Assembly: GCA_026001225.1 (NCBI GenBank)
Contig: BNZQ01000001.1
Span: forward strand, 1 to 64,000
Source of the DNA: Clostridia bacterium
GTDB taxonomy: Bacteria; Bacillota; Clostridia; Christensenellales; DUVY01
Direction: 5' to 3'
DNA length: 64,000 nt
In this document: one piece after another, positions 1 through 7,109 of the stretch
Layout of the letters: each line of letters starts with the position of its first letter
How positions within the stretch are numbered: position 1 is the first letter of the stretch
The notes under the pieces: generated by a model
Told to the model about the DNA's origin: nothing
Databases searched by the model: none
The model's input: only the letters and a program-made list of their open reading frames with translations
Translations under genes and position numbers: made by a program

Positions 1-1
1 G

Positions 2-433
2 ATAAGCGAAATTCCGCGACAGTTATTGGGTTTTAAGGCGAGTTTTACAAAGACTGCTGCGGAAATCCAACAAATTGCAGACAGCGTTCCGTCGGCGAAT
101 CGTTATTCTACCGACGGCAATACGACATATTGCGATGTGATTTTCGGCGGCCGTCATATTAGAAATATCCATGACAAGAGCGACACAAACGATGTTGAAA
201 GTATAAATTCGGATTTACGAACATACATAGCCGGTTTGCGCCGCCGAAGCCGTTGCTTTTTCCGAAGCCTTGAAACCCTTAACGGGGTATTGGCAATATT
301 CGCTGATGCGTATAACAAGTTCGGCGAGAACAAACTGCGATGCCGAGTTCCCGTAATACATAAAAAACAGCCGGACGGACGCCATCTTCATAAATACCGT
401 GACGTCCCTTTCGGAATTATGCATTTTGTCTGA
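2..433 (+). CDS. IS1-like DDE transposase, C-terminal part (open at left edge)
   Basis: The frame is open from the first bases of the window, so the N-terminus lies outside. The segment around residues 58-90 (VESINSDLRTYIAGLRRRSR followed by CFFRSLETL) resembles the last catalytic-Glu region of IS1-type transposases, which has an E-x-x-N-x-x-L-R core and a basic, aromatic stretch after it. The tail after residue about 105 is rich in His, Arg and Lys and shows no further domain. The family call rests on this one motif block. No terminal inverted repeat was identified on the right. It may be a decayed insertion sequence next to thyX. Confidence 0.5.
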   Translation: MSEIPRQLLGFKASFTKTAAEIQQIADSVPSANRYSTDGNTTYCDVIFGGRHIRNIHDKSDTNDVESINSDLRTYIAGLRRRSRCFFRSLETLNGVLAIFADAYNKFGENKLRCRVPVIHKKQPDGRHLHKYRDVPFGIMHFV

Positions 434-517
434 ATTGCTACTTGTCCACTCCTCGATCGGTAAGAAGTCTTGCTCACTCCCGTACGCTTTGTTTCATTTT
501 TCAATTTTCATTTTTTA

Positions 518-526
518 TGTTATACT
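518..526 (+). promoter_or_regulatory. Extended -10 promoter of thyX, giving a leaderless mRNA
   Basis: TGTTATACT is an extended -10 (TG-n-TATACT). The box ends 7 nt before the ATG at 534, so transcription should start at or next to the A of the start codon. No convincing -35 lies 16-18 nt upstream, as expected for extended -10 promoters. Confidence 0.6.
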
Positions 527-533
527 ATTCCCC

Positions 534-1280
534 ATGCGTGTCACTCCGACAGTCGAATTGCTCAAGCACACCGAGGATCCCGAGCGCGCGATCGCTCTGG
601 CGGCCAAGCTGTGCTATTCCAAAAGCGATTTGGACGACCTCCGATCCGACGTGGACGCGTCCGACGTCGGGCGGTTTATTTCCATGCTGTATTCTTTGGG
701 GCATTTGTCGGCATTCGAGCACGCTTCCTTTACGTTTGGGATCGAGGGCGTTTCGCGCGCGTTGCTGGCTCAAATCACGCGGCACAGGATCGCCAGCTTT
801 TCGGTTCAATCCCAACGGTACGTGGATATAGGCGCGGAATTCAACTATATCATGCCGCCCGCGATCGCGGAATTGGACGAGGAGCAGAAATCGGGCGGCG
901 CGCTGCAAAAAGAATACGACAGGCAAATGAAACAAATGCACGAGTGGTACCGCGAATGGCAAAGCCGTCTGAATCCGGGCGAGAAGGGCAACGAGGACGC
1001 GCGCTTTGTTTTGCCCAACGCCGCCGAAACCAAGATGATCGTCACGATGAACGCCCGCGAGCTGCTGCATTTCTTTGAATTGCGCTGCTGCAACCGCGCC
1101 CAATGGGAAATCCGCGAGGTTGCGTGGCGTATGTTAGAGCTCGCGAGCCGAGCCGCGCCCGCCGTGTTCGCCAAGGCCGGGCCGTCCTGTATATCCGGCG
1201 TCTGCTCCGAGGGCAAAATGTCTTGCGGAAAGGCGGCGGAGGTCAAGGCGAGGCGCAATGCTTCGCAAAATGGAAAGTGA
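534..1280 (+). CDS. thyX: Flavin-dependent thymidylate synthase ThyX
   Basis: FAD-dependent methylation of dUMP to dTMP using methylene-tetrahydrofolate and NADPH. It replaces ThyA in many anaerobes. The 248-aa product has the ThyX signature at about residue 82 (RHRIASFSVQSQRY), the dUMP/FAD-binding RHR-x-x-S pattern with the trailing S-Q-R. The N-terminus (MRVTPTVELLKHTEDPE) and the LCYS segment match the family. Longer upstream in-frame starts exist, but this ATG fits the family length and sits 7 nt after a -10 box. There is no Shine-Dalgarno sequence, consistent with leaderless translation. It precedes rlmB, as in other Clostridia where thyX lies near rlmB and sigH. Confidence 0.95.
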   Translation: MRVTPTVELLKHTEDPERAIALAAKLCYSKSDLDDLRSDVDASDVGRFISMLYSLGHLSAFEHASFTFGIEGVSRALLAQITRHRIASFSVQSQRYVDIGAEFNYIMPPAIAELDEEQKSGGALQKEYDRQMKQMHEWYREWQSRLNPGEKGNEDARFVLPNAAETKMIVTMNARELLHFFELRCCNRAQWEIREVAWRMLELASRAAPAVFAKAGPSCISGVCSEGKMSCGKAAEVKARRNASQNGK

Positions 1281-1313
1281 AAAGTTGAATGACAGGACAG
1301 TGCGCGTTTTCCT

Positions 1314-1403
1314 GTCATCTCGACCGAAGCGAATGAAATGAGCGGAGCGGAGAGATCCCCGACATATACGGGTGGGAGATTTCTCGACTTCGCTCGAAAT
1401 GAC
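1314..1403. repeat. Inverted pair of short dispersed repeats between thyX and rlmB
   Basis: GTCATCTCGACCGAAGCG at the left and TCGACTTCGCTCGAAATGAC at the right are the same short repeat in opposite orientation, with GAGA[G/A]ATC-type ends facing each other. Such GTCATtTCGAgCGAAG repeats are common intergenic repeats in uncultured Clostridia. Related copies lie inside dnaX (3994) and before recR (about 5047). A smaller stem, GACAGGA with TCCTGTC, starts at 1291 and may act as a terminator for thyX. Confidence 0.6.
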
Positions 1404-1461
1404 AGAGCGGCGCATAGGCGTCGGTGGAGATTCTGCCCTTGAATGACGGTCTTTTGTCCCG

Positions 1462-1491
1462 TTGGACTTTTTCCCGTTTTTGTGATATACT
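1462..1491 (+). promoter_or_regulatory. rlmB promoter giving a leaderless mRNA
   Basis: TTGGAC (1462-1467), an 18-nt spacer, then TATACT (1486-1491) with an upstream TG (extended -10). The -10 ends 7 nt before the ATG at 1499, the same geometry and nearly the same bases as thyX (TATACT-n3-n-CCC-ATG). Confidence 0.65.
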
Positions 1492-1498
1492 GTTTCCC

Positions 1499-2236
1499 AT
1501 GAAAGCAGAAGGCAGAAACGCCGTTATCGAGGCCATTCGCTCCGACGTCACAATCGACAAGCTGTTAGTCGCTAAGGACTTGCAGGACATAGGGGCCAAG
1601 CGCATTTTGGCGATGGCGCACGAAAAACGGATCAAGACGCAAACCGTCGAGCGCAAGATTTTGGACGCCGAAAGCGAAACCGGTTCGCACCAAGGGTTTA
1701 TCGCCTTTACGACCGATTTTAAGTATTGCGAGGTCGAGGACATTCTGGCGGCGGCTCAAGCCTCCGGGCAAAAGCCCTTGATCATCATTTTGGACGGCGT
1801 GGAGGACCCGCACAATCTGGGCAGCGTTTTGCGCGTGGCCGAGTGCGGCGGGGCGCACGGCGTAGTGATCGCAAAGCACCGCGCCGTCGGCGTCAACGAC
1901 ACGGTGCTCAGGGTGTCGGCGGGCGCGGCCGAGCACGTCAGGGTTGCCCGCGTGACCAACGTCAATGACACGATCGATTTTTTAAAAAAGAATAACATTT
2001 GGGTGATGGCGGCCGACCTGAACGGCGCCGATATCTACAAGACAGATTTGAATTGCCCGCTGGCTTTGGTCGTGGGCGGCGAGGGCGCGGGCGTGAAACG
2101 CTTAACGCGCGAAAAGTGCGACGGCGTGGTGACCTTGCCGATTTACGGAAAGGTCAATTCGCTGAACGCGTCGGTCGCCTGCGGGATTGCCTTGTATGAG
2201 GCGTTGCGCCAACGCGCCGCCACATATCGGGCGTGA
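1499..2236 (+). CDS. rlmB: 23S rRNA 2'-O-methyltransferase RlmB (SpoU family)
   Basis: SpoU-class SAM-dependent methylase that modifies a ribose in domain V of 23S rRNA. The 245-aa protein starts with the family N-terminus MKAEGRNAVIEAIRSD, the substrate-binding domain. It shows the three SpoU motifs: NLGSVLRVAECGGA (about residue 105), LVVGGEGAGVKRL (about 190) and VTLPIYGKVNSLNASVACG (about 210). These form the deep-trefoil-knot SAM site. An upstream in-frame start exists, but the family N-terminus and the -10 box place the start here. In Bacillota rlmB lies next to sigH; here the intervening yacP is missing. Confidence 0.93.
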   Translation: MKAEGRNAVIEAIRSDVTIDKLLVAKDLQDIGAKRILAMAHEKRIKTQTVERKILDAESETGSHQGFIAFTTDFKYCEVEDILAAAQASGQKPLIIILDGVEDPHNLGSVLRVAECGGAHGVVIAKHRAVGVNDTVLRVSAGAAEHVRVARVTNVNDTIDFLKKNNIWVMAADLNGADIYKTDLNCPLALVVGGEGAGVKRLTREKCDGVVTLPIYGKVNSLNASVACGIALYEALRQRAATYRA

Positions 2237-2371
2237 TACGGGCTACGTTTGTCAAGTCGCCTCGGTCGTGTAGGAGGGTCTACATTCCCTTCGCCGACAT
2301 TGACAACTGTTGTCCGTCTGACGCCCGCTCTGCGGCGGCTTGGCATGGTATCTCTCGAAAAACATAAAACA

Positions 2372-2911
2372 ATGATCAACCTCGATAAAATCAAAGCCGG
2401 CGACGCGGCCGAGACCGACAAAATGGTGGAGCGGTTTACGCCGCAAATCGTGATATTGTCCTACCGATTGGCGCGGAACAACGCGGGAATCCGCGAGGAT
2501 TTGGTGCAGGCGGGCTTGTTGGCGCTCGTGCAGGCGGCGCGGGGTTACGATGCCGCGAAAGGGGCGGCGTTTGCGACGTTCGCGTTGCTGTGCGCCAAAC
2601 GCCGCATGATCGACGAATGGCGCAGGCTGACGCGCAACGACGGGTTGACGGTCGGCTTGGACGACGCGGAAAACATATATACGGACGCCGATTTGGATAT
2701 CGGGATGATGAAGCGCGACCTTCTTGCCGCGCTGCCGAATATCCTGTCGGCGGCGGAATTGAAGGTTTTTCTGATGAAGATGCGGGGCGCGAGTTATGCC
2801 GAGATCGCCCGCGCGCTGTCGAACGACAAAAAAACGACGACCGAAAAAGCCGTGGACAACGCCTTGAAACGGGCGAGGAAAAAGATTTATGAGCTATACA
2901 ATGCTATATAG
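2372..2911 (+). CDS. sigH: SigH-like RNA polymerase sigma factor
   Basis: Small sigma-70 family protein of 179 aa. Region 2 is at residues 20-80: REDLVQAGLLALVQAARGYD, then FATFALLCAKRRMIDEWRR, the core-binding and -10 recognition helices. Region 4 is at about 128-175 (AELKVFLMKMRGASYAEIAR, then KAVDNALKRARKKI), close to the SigH pattern. Its place after rlmB is the conserved Bacillota location of sigH (stationary phase and sporulation entry in Bacillus). In-frame starts further upstream (2345, 2249) lie in repeat-like sequence, so the ATG at 2372 is preferred, although no clear ribosome binding site precedes it. The end overlaps dnaX by 23 nt, suggesting coupled translation. Confidence 0.82.
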   Translation: MINLDKIKAGDAAETDKMVERFTPQIVILSYRLARNNAGIREDLVQAGLLALVQAARGYDAAKGAAFATFALLCAKRRMIDEWRRLTRNDGLTVGLDDAENIYTDADLDIGMMKRDLLAALPNILSAAELKVFLMKMRGASYAEIARALSNDKKTTTEKAVDNALKRARKKIYELYNAI

Positions 2912-4610
2912 GAAATACCGCCCGAAAACGTTCGACGCGCTCGTCGGGCAGGAGCACGTCGTCCGCATTCTGACCAATCAGGTCATGAGCGGCAACGTCG
3001 GCCACGCCTATCTTTTTACGGGCAGCCGCGGCGTGGGCAAGACCAGCGCGGCCAAGCTTTTCGCCCGCGCGATCAATTGCTTGCGTCCCGTGAACGGTTC
3101 GCCCTGTTATAAGTGCGCGGCGTGTTTGGCGACCGAGGACCCCTCCAACGTGGATATCACCGAGATCGACGCGGCCAGCAACAACGGCGTGGACGAGATC
3201 CGCGACCTGCGCGAAAAGGTCAAATACCCGCCCGTGGCCGTCCGCCGAAAGGTCTACATCATCGACGAGGTGCACATGCTGACCGGCGCGGCGTTCAACG
3301 CGATGCTGAAAACGCTGGAGGAACCGCCCGCTCACGCGGTCTTTATTCTGGCGACCACCGAGGCGCACAAATTGCCCGCCACGATCCTGTCGCGCTGTAT
3401 GCGGTTCGACTTCCGGCTCGTGCCGATCGAAACGCTGACCGGCGTGCTGCGAGGCATTTTGGCCGACATCAAAAAGGACTATGAGGAGGAAGCGTTGTTT
3501 TTATTGGCGGCGGCGGCCGAGGGCAGCGTGCGCGACATGCTGTCCTTGGCGGATATGTGCGTGTCCTATTCGGAGAAGAAGTTACGGGCGGCCGACGTTT
3601 CGGAAATTTTGGGCGCGGCCGATTTCAAGAGCGTCATCGGCGTAGCGGAAACAGTCTTAAACGGCGACGGCGGGCGGTGTATCGAGACGATCGACCGCCT
3701 GATTTCCTCCGGCAAGTCTCCGGCGGTGCTGTCTAAGGATTTGGCCGCCGTGTTCCGCGCCCTGCTGATCTTCAAAACCTGCGGGGACGCGCGCGGTATT
3801 CTGCATTTGACGGCGGAGGCGGCGGAACGTTATAAAACGTTGGCGGCGGACGCGCCCGCCGGATTGCTGTTTAAATGCGCCGAGAATTTCGCGCGCCTCG
3901 ACGGGGAAATGCGGTACAGCGTCGCCCCGCGCGTGTTGGTGGAAATCGCCTGCTTGGAATTGGCGATGCAAAACAACGCGCAATTAAGCGGGCGTCATTC
4001 TAAACGAGGTGAAGAATCCCCCTCGGCGCAGGACAAGGGACAAGGGACAGGGGACGCTCCGCGAAATCCCGCGCCGAGGCTCGCGCCGTTGCAAATCGAA
4101 AATCCCGCCGTAAAGTCCGCCGAAATCGCGCCGGATTCCCCCGCGGACGAGATCGGGCTTTGTCCCGCGCCGCGCCCGCCCGTCGTTCCTGTCAATCCGC
4201 AGCAAAATTCTCCTCCGTCGGAGGAGTGGCCGCCGAAGGCGGACAGCGCGGCTGTCGCCACGCCCGCCGCCGACGCGCGCAGGCTGTGGGGCAAGGTGGT
4301 GCGCGGCTTGCGCGAAAAGGGCGAATTTTCGTTGTATGCGATCACGTCCGAAAAATCGGCCGTTTCTTTGCGCGGCAAGGTTTTGGTTTTACGTCTGACC
4401 GACGTTTCCGAATATGAATCGTTGCAAGAGCCGATGAACGTGGCGGCGATCAACGGGATCTTGGATGATACGGGGTATACGTTTCAAAGCGAGCGCGTCG
4501 ATCCGGCGGGCAAGAACGCCCGCGAGGCCTTCGAGCACGACCTGCAGCATATATTGGATATGGGCGGCGATTTGGTTCATATATCGCATAAAAGAATGAA
4601 TAATGAATAA
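2889..4610 (+). CDS. dnaX: DNA polymerase III gamma/tau subunit DnaX
   Basis: Clamp-loader ATPase of 573 aa. Family N-terminus MSYTMLYRKYRPKTFDALVG; Walker A GSRGVGKTSAAKL (about residue 45); zinc module with Cys at CLRPVNGSPCYKCAAC (about 64-79); Walker B IIDEVHMLT (about 125); sensor/SRC motif ILSRCMRFDF (about 170). Residues about 200-360 are the lid and oligomerisation domains. Residues about 368-460 form a Pro/Ala-rich linker containing repeat-derived sequence, and the last 110 residues are a tau-like C-terminal domain. The start lies inside the sigma gene, and ybaB and recR follow, the classical dnaX-ybaB-recR order. No clear A6G slippery site for making gamma by frameshift was seen. 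Confidence 0.95.
   Translation: MSYTMLYRKYRPKTFDALVGQEHVVRILTNQVMSGNVGHAYLFTGSRGVGKTSAAKLFARAINCLRPVNGSPCYKCAACLATEDPSNVDITEIDAASNNGVDEIRDLREKVKYPPVAVRRKVYIIDEVHMLTGAAFNAMLKTLEEPPAHAVFILATTEAHKLPATILSRCMRFDFRLVPIETLTGVLRGILADIKKDYEEEALFLLAAAAEGSVRDMLSLADMCVSYSEKKLRAADVSEILGAADFKSVIGVAETVLNGDGGRCIETIDRLISSGKSPAVLSKDLAAVFRALLIFKTCGDARGILHLTAEAAERYKTLAADAPAGLLFKCAENFARLDGEMRYSVAPRVLVEIACLELAMQNNAQLSGRHSKRGEESPSAQDKGQGTGDAPRNPAPRLAPLQIENPAVKSAEIAPDSPADEIGLCPAPRPPVVPVNPQQNSPPSEEWPPKADSAAVATPAADARRLWGKVVRGLREKGEFSLYAITSEKSAVSLRGKVLVLRLTDVSEYESLQEPMNVAAINGILDDTGYTFQSERVDPAGKNAREAFEHDLQHILDMGGDLVHISHKRMNNE
3994..4055 (+). repeat. Dispersed repeat captured inside the dnaX linker
   Basis: A copy of the GTCATTCT...GAAGAATCCC dispersed repeat (3994-4020) is followed by a purine-rich reiteration GGACAAGGGACAAGGGACAG (from 4031). 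Both are translated in frame with dnaX, adding about 21 residues (around SKRGEESPSAQDKGQGTGD) to the variable linker between the ATPase and tau-specific domains. Confidence 0.6.
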
Positions 4611-4632
4611 TTTCGGTTCATTATTTCAGGTT

Positions 4633-4684
4633 AAAGTTTTTGAAAAGAGCGCGAGAAAAACTTTTTACAAAAGGTGTTTCTCGC
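4633..4684 (+). promoter_or_regulatory. Two overlapping, mutually exclusive hairpins upstream of ybaB
   Basis: AAAGTTTTT (4633-4641) pairs with AAAAACTTT (4656-4664). GCGAGAAA (4651-4658) pairs with TTTCTCGC (4677-4684), which ends in an A-rich run before the AAAGGAG ribosome site. The arms share bases 4656-4658, so only one hairpin can form at a time. A related AAAGTTTTT...AAAACT segment recurs before recR at about 5086, so this may be a repeat family rather than a gene-specific leader. Confidence 0.4.
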
Positions 4685-4709
4685 AAAAAAATAAAGGAGA
4701 ACGAAAAAA

Positions 4710-5027
4710 ATGAAATTCGGCGGCGGCATGGGCGGCATGAACATGCAACAGATGATGAAACAAGCCCAAAAAATGAAAGAGCAGATGGAAGAGGCCCAAG
4801 AGGAATTGGAGGAGGCGGAGATCACGGCGTCCAGCGGCGGCGGCGCGGTGACGGTGACGGTTAACGGCAAAAAGGAGCTGCTTTCGATCAAGATCAAGCC
4901 CGAAGCGGTCGATCCGGAGGACGTTGAAATGTTGGAGGATTTGATCATAGCGGCGATCAACGAGGCCAACGAAAAGGCGCAAGAGTTGTACGACTCAAAA
5001 ATGGGAGCTTTCGGGGGCTTGATTTAG
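4710..5027 (+). CDS. ybaB: YbaB/EbfC family nucleoid-associated protein
   Basis: Small DNA-binding protein of 105 aa, acting as a dimer on the nucleoid and linked to recombination repair through its neighbours. It begins with a Gly/Met-rich segment ([20 protein letters not shown]), then a Glu/Lys-rich coiled-coil helix (about 17-40). The conserved core [20 protein letters not shown] follows, then [19 protein letters not shown]. Length and motif order match the family. AAAGGAG lies 9-14 nt before the ATG. It sits between dnaX and recR as in most Bacteria. Confidence 0.93.
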   Translation: MKFGGGMGGMNMQQMMKQAQKMKEQMEEAQEELEEAEITASSGGGAVTVTVNGKKELLSIKIKPEAVDPEDVEMLEDLIIAAINEANEKAQELYDSKMGAFGGLI

Positions 5028-5237
5028 CCGAAAACAGAAAAACAAGATGGAGATTCCTCGCTTCTTTCGAACATATAATAAAAGTTTTTGGGAAAGGTTT
5101 GGAAAACTCTTTTTTGCACACAAACCGAGGAACCGAGGATCGCGGGCAAACGAAGTTTGCACAGAACCGAGGCGACGACGGTTTGGAATCGAAGATTCAA
5201 AGGGTTTTCCGACAAACCGAATAAATAAAAAAATACG
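5028..5237. other. Repeat-rich intergenic region before recR
   Basis: No gene is supported here. It contains a GAGATTCCTCGCTTCTTTCG segment (from about 5050), related in reverse orientation to the dispersed repeats at 1314 and 3994. An AAAGTTTTTGGGAAAGG...GGAAAACT segment resembles the ybaB leader, and ACCGAGG occurs several times (about 5124-5180). No Shine-Dalgarno sequence is obvious before recR. Confidence 0.45.
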
Positions 5238-5834
5238 ATGAACGCAATCGAACCGATCGCCAAATTGGCCAATCAATTTTCGCGCCTCCCCGGAGTGGGG
5301 GGCAAGACCGCGTTGCGCTACGCCTACCGGGTCGTCGAAATGTCCGACGCGGACGCCGAGGACTTTGTAGCGGCTGTCCGCGACGTTAAAGAGAACGTCG
5401 CCTATTGCGGTGTGTGCGGCAACTTTACCGAAAAGGACAGAAATCCCTGTGCGATCTGCGCGGGCCGCGATCATGGGATCGTGTGCGTGGTCAAGGAGCC
5501 GAAGGACGTTTTGGCGCTTGAAAAGGTACGGGATTACGGCGGCGTTTATCACGTCCTGCACGGTACGATCAGCCCGCTGGACGGCCGGGGGCCCGACGAC
5601 ATACGGATCAAGGAATTGGTTCGGCGCGTGGGCGGCGGGGAAGTTCGCGAGGTGATCATGGCGACCAATCCCGACGTGGAGGGCGAGGCGACGGCGTTTT
5701 ATATAGCCCGCCTGTTAAAGCCGCTCGGCGTCAAGGTGACGCGCATTGCGCAGGGCATTTCCATGGGCAGCGATATCGAATACGCCGACGAGGTTACATT
5801 GTCGCGGGCGTTGGAGGATCGCAGGGAAATATAG
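5238..5834 (+). CDS. recR: Recombination mediator protein RecR
   Basis: Forms ring-shaped oligomers that, with RecO, load RecA at gaps. The 198-aa protein has the N-terminal helix-hairpin-helix (FSRLPGVGGKTALRYAYRVV), and a zinc finger at about 55-75 (CGVCGNFTEKDRNPCAIC, four cysteines). A Toprim domain follows from about 80, with VVKEPKDVLALEK and the acidic EVIMATNPDVEGEATAFYIA (about 138-157). The C-terminus ends in the expected ARGISxGxDIEY/ADEVTL form (here AQGISMGSDIEYADEVTLSR). It closes the dnaX-ybaB-recR block. Confidence 0.95.
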   Translation: MNAIEPIAKLANQFSRLPGVGGKTALRYAYRVVEMSDADAEDFVAAVRDVKENVAYCGVCGNFTEKDRNPCAICAGRDHGIVCVVKEPKDVLALEKVRDYGGVYHVLHGTISPLDGRGPDDIRIKELVRRVGGGEVREVIMATNPDVEGEATAFYIARLLKPLGVKVTRIAQGISMGSDIEYADEVTLSRALEDRREI

Positions 5835-5854
5835 AATTGATCGGCGGTCGGCGA

Positions 5855-6022
5855 TCAGGACTTCCGATATTTATTTTTCGTGGCGATTCCGCCGCGGATA
5901 TGCCTCTCGCTCAAATTTAAATCTAAAATTTTTTTCACTTCTTCATAGAGGGAAGGGTTGCTTTCGGCGAGGCGCTCGGTAACGTCCTTATGTACGGAGG
6001 TACCAAATTGTACACAATATTT
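5855..6022 (-). pseudogene. Remnant of an unrecognised small gene (C-terminal end)
   Basis: On the minus strand a frame without a start codon runs for about 55 codons to a TGA at 5855-5857. It has protein-like composition (SVHKDVTERLAESNPSLYEE, then LDLNLSERHIRGGIATKNKY). It is interrupted upstream by an in-frame stop near 6023. The ending looks like a genuine C-terminus, but I do not recognise the family. Bases 6023-6161 show nothing else. Confidence 0.35.
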
Positions 6023-6161
6023 TCATAGATACTTACGTGTTTTTGTGCAAAATGAACCGTTTTATTGATTCTGCTACCAATTTTGGCCTTGCAGTTTAAG
6101 AAGCTAACACAAATCCGATTTGTGGAGCCGCTTGCCGAATAACCATGCCACCGATTTGGCG

Positions 6162-6416
6162 TTATAGGTTTTCTTCACTTTCCACAACGGCATATTTTCC
6201 GCGCGCAAAGGCGGTGATGTCAAGGTTTAAAGCATCAAGCACATTGCCGGCAAGCCAAAACGACGAGGACGACAATTTGCGCTCCCCGCTTTCGAGCCTA
6301 TGGTATTGGCGCCAAAGAATTCCCGCTTTATCCGCGACCTGTTGCTGTGTTAAGCCTAATTTTTTTCGGGCTTCAAGCAGAATCTCGGCTTCGGTTTTTA
6401 CAATCTGATTTGGCAC
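6162..6416 (-). CDS. Small XRE-family HTH regulator
   Basis: An 84-aa protein whose HTH_3 core lies at about residues 9-60: LEARKKLGLTQQQVADKAGI, then YHRLESGERKLSSSSF. Start is GTG, with AGGAG 9-13 nt upstream placed in the 3' end of the neighbouring XRE gene. The 11-nt gap means the two regulators form one transcript. The region after the HTH (LDALNLDITAFARGKYA) parallels the neighbour, suggesting an old tandem duplication. No toxin-like partner overlaps it. The nearest plus-strand gene is the DUF4143 ATPase. Confidence 0.75.
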   Translation of the reverse strand: MPNQIVKTEAEILLEARKKLGLTQQQVADKAGILWRQYHRLESGERKLSSSSFWLAGNVLDALNLDITAFARGKYAVVESEENL

Positions 6417-6427
6417 AAATTAAACTC

Positions 6428-6676
6428 CTATTCCGACAAAGGCATAAGGCTATATTCACCTTTCTTGAACAAGGTGGGATCGAGTTCCAACGCCGTCAAG
6501 ACCGCGTTGACAATCCGAACCGACGAGGAGGAGATGTTGACGCCTTTTTTCTCGTAACGGCGATACTGTTCAAGCGTAACACCCGCTTTCTTTGCCGTTT
6601 CCTCTTGCGTAAGCCCCAATTTTTCTCTTTGGCTTATAAGCATAGCATTTTCCGGAACCATGATTTGCCAAGACAT
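6428..6676 (-). CDS. Small XRE-family HTH regulator, probable autorepressor
   Basis: An 82-aa protein with an HTH_3 domain at about 14-60 (REKLGLTQEETAKKAGVTLE, then YRRYEKKGVNISSSSVRI). It is the first gene of a two-gene minus-strand operon. Its promoter carries a perfect 8-2-8 palindrome between -35 and -10 (6733-6750), so it probably represses itself. A near-identical but truncated copy lies at 62299-62538 in the same arrangement, upstream of ATPase copy 4. Alternative view: an antitoxin-like regulator for the divergent ATPase; nothing in the sequence proves that. Confidence 0.78.
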   Translation of the reverse strand: MSWQIMVPENAMLISQREKLGLTQEETAKKAGVTLEQYRRYEKKGVNISSSSVRIVNAVLTALELDPTLFKKGEYSLMPLSE

Positions 6677-6728
6677 ACTGAATTAACTCCTTCCAATAAA
6701 ATTTTGCTCATGATCGAGCCTACTATAT

Positions 6729-6758
6729 ATTATATGTCCGAACGGACATACTTGTCAA
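6729..6758 (-). promoter_or_regulatory. XRE operon promoter with palindromic operator
   Basis: Minus strand: TTGACA (complement of 6753-6758), 18-nt spacer, TATAAT (complement of 6729-6734). The spacer and edge of the -10 hold TATGTCCG-AA-CGGACATA (6733-6750), a perfect inverted repeat, ideally placed for repression by the encoded XRE protein. Confidence 0.7.
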
Positions 6759-6863
6759 GCGAAAATCAGTCGATTTCAATAAACTCTGCAAAAACATACG
6801 CCATCCTGTGTCGGTGCGTCTTTCTGTCGCATTATAAATGCGTAAAAAGAGAGCGAAAAACAC

Positions 6864-6892
6864 AAAAAGTCGGTCTGAACAACCGGCTTTTT
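6864..6892 (+). terminator. Conserved hairpin with A/T-tract stem (copy 1)
   Basis: AAAAAGTCGGT pairs with ACCGGCTTTTT around a 7-nt loop, with one G-T wobble. It is the same structure as at 49740 (after ATPase copy 2) and 62726. A small CGCATT/AATGCG stem precedes it in all copies. It reads as a rho-independent terminator in the plus direction. Confidence 0.55.
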
Positions 6893-7056
6893 GCGTTGCA
6901 GGCGGATTTTTCATCTTTACCAAGATTTTGCTGTCCTTTGCAATTATGCACAAGCAGGTTAATATTATACGTTTAAGAACAATGAAAATTCGACAAGATA
7001 CGCATTGAAAATAAGCCAAATGGAACATTTAGTTTGAGCTAAAGCATACATTTTAC

Positions 7057-7084
7057 TTGACAAGCAGGTTTTTTAGAGTATACT
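7057..7084 (+). promoter_or_regulatory. Promoter of ATPase copy 1
   Basis: TTGACA (7057-7062), 16-nt spacer, TATACT (7079-7084). A CGGAGG ribosome site precedes the ATG at 7110. Copies 3 and 4 have the same TTGACA-16-TATAAT layout. Confidence 0.65.
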
Positions 7085-7109
7085 ATAGAGTGAACGGAGG
7101 CGTATTCCT

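Noticed and set aside
525-1103. Long minus-strand frame opposite thyX, and similar long antisense frames opposite other GC-rich genes
   Set aside because: They mirror the codon bias of the true genes and have no ribosome sites or recognisable domains.
2300-2305. TTGACA as -35 of the sigma gene
   Set aside because: No -10 hexamer lies 16-18 nt downstream (GCCCGC there).
2249-2371. N-terminal extension of the sigma factor
   Set aside because: The extension has repeat-like composition and no match to SigH N-termini; the AGGAGGG at about 2272 is not followed by a usable start in that frame.
2889-4610. Programmed frameshift in dnaX producing gamma
   Set aside because: No A-rich slippery heptamer with a downstream hairpin was found at the expected place; full-length tau is the only supported product.
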